Positions 4,850-5,176 of a stretch of DNA of 5,176 nt are shown one piece after another (the stretch's first letter is position 1; each line of letters begins with the position of its first letter). The translations under genes and the position numbers were made by a program. The stretch comes from Desulfobacteraceae bacterium (GTDB lineage Bacteria > Desulfobacterota > Desulfobacteria > Desulfobacterales > UBA11574): contig PKTV01000326.1 in the NCBI GenBank assembly GCA_002868985.1, positions 1 to 5,176 of the forward strand, given 5' to 3'. The notes under the pieces were generated by a model. That model saw only the letters and a program-made list of their open reading frames with translations. It ran no database searches and was not told the origin of the DNA.

Positions 4850-5176
4850 TTTCGTCTCCTTCATCATGTTTAGACCCAATGGGAAGCTCTATCGTAAAGG
4901 TCGTTCCTTTTCCGGGTGAACTTTCAGCACGGATATGACCGTCATGATTTTGAACGATTCGGTAGGCCAGACTGAGGCCAAGACCGGTTCCCTTTCCTTC
5001 GTCTTTGGTGGTAAAAAACGGTTCGAAGATTTGGGGAAGATGCTCTTCGGATATTCCCGGACCTGTATCAGATATGGCTATACAGACTCTGTTCATATCA
5101 GGAAGCAAACAGCTTTTTATTGTAAGCGTTCCCCTTCCTTCCATGGCTTGTGCTGCATTTAGGACAATATTCATAA
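4833..5176 (-). CDS. Histidine kinase, C-terminal ATPase domain (5' end beyond the window)
   Basis: Only the last 113 codons are present; the gene begins beyond the right edge, so the Met at 5174 is internal. Numbered from that Met, the fragment is a HATPase_c domain: N-box [10 protein letters not shown] with N2 and N6, the G1 box D36-T-G-P-G, the F-box in [11 protein letters not shown] (47-57), the G2 box [11 protein letters not shown] (60-70) and the last glycines PGKGTTF (87-93). The wording is typical of NtrB/PAS-type cytosolic kinases. The C-terminal tail after the domain is hydrophilic and acidic (KHDEGDES). Its stop overlaps the start of the receiver-PAS kinase by 17 nt, so both are made from one mRNA. 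It is a natural candidate to phosphorylate that protein's receiver. Sensor domains and phospho-accepting His are not visible. Confidence 0.92.
   Translation of the reverse strand, partial: MNIVLNAAQAMEGRGTLTIKSCLLPDMNRVCIAISDTGPGISEEHLPQIFEPFFTTKDEGKGTGLGLSLAYRIVQNHDGHIRAESSPGKGTTFTIELPIGSKHDEGDESGNKT
4856..4861 (-). promoter_or_regulatory. Shine-Dalgarno supporting a GTG start of the REC-PAS kinase
   Basis: On the minus strand AAGGAG is followed by ACGAAA and then GTG (4849-4847). Spacing and sequence are near ideal. It lies inside the end of the upstream kinase gene, indicating translational coupling. Confidence 0.65.

Noticed and set aside
1..5176. CRISPR array, insertion sequence, tRNA or rRNA genes
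   Set aside because: No regularly spaced repeats, transposase motifs, cloverleaf folds or rRNA signatures were seen anywhere in the window.

Overview
The window looks like the chromosome of an anaerobic, probably sulfate-reducing member of the former Deltaproteobacteria (Desulfobacterota, Desulfobacterales-like). This is inferred from an HdrD/TmcB/DsrK-type iron-sulfur protein with a CCG motif, the use of selenocysteine in that protein, and the abundance of receiver/PAS/histidine-kinase proteins. No marker gene fixes the taxon.

Layout. Positions 1-237 are non-coding: an intrinsic terminator for something upstream (58-92), then a strong hairpin (167-206) flanked by direct repeats, leading into a stand-alone response regulator (238-624, +). 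Positions 625-1019 hold no credible protein gene but are dense in inverted repeats, including a possible four-way-junction RNA (740-854). Next is the centrepiece, an Fe-S oxidoreductase of the HdrD/CCG family (1020-2318, +). It is one reading frame interrupted only by a TGA at 1749-1751. That TGA sits where relatives carry Cys in a T-E-C-G-H motif, and a textbook bacterial SECIS-like hairpin follows at 1762-1790. I read it as a 432-residue selenoprotein, not two genes. An intrinsic terminator (2375-2405) closes this unit.

A shikimate-dehydrogenase-family gene follows (2535-3353, +), with Asn in place of the usual catalytic Asp. It converges, with only 8 bp between, on a minus-strand signalling operon: a receiver-PAS-histidine kinase (3362-4849, GTG start chosen from its Shine-Dalgarno) preceded by, and overlapping with, the C-terminal ATPase part of another histidine kinase that runs off the right edge (4833 to beyond 5176).

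How they work together. The single-domain regulator and the selenoprotein lie in tandem and could form one functional unit, possibly redox control around electron transfer. The two minus-strand kinases are translationally coupled and probably act in one phosphorelay. The AroE-like gene looks independent of both. The strongest observations are the Sec codon plus SECIS, the structured intergenic region, and the altered AroE active site.
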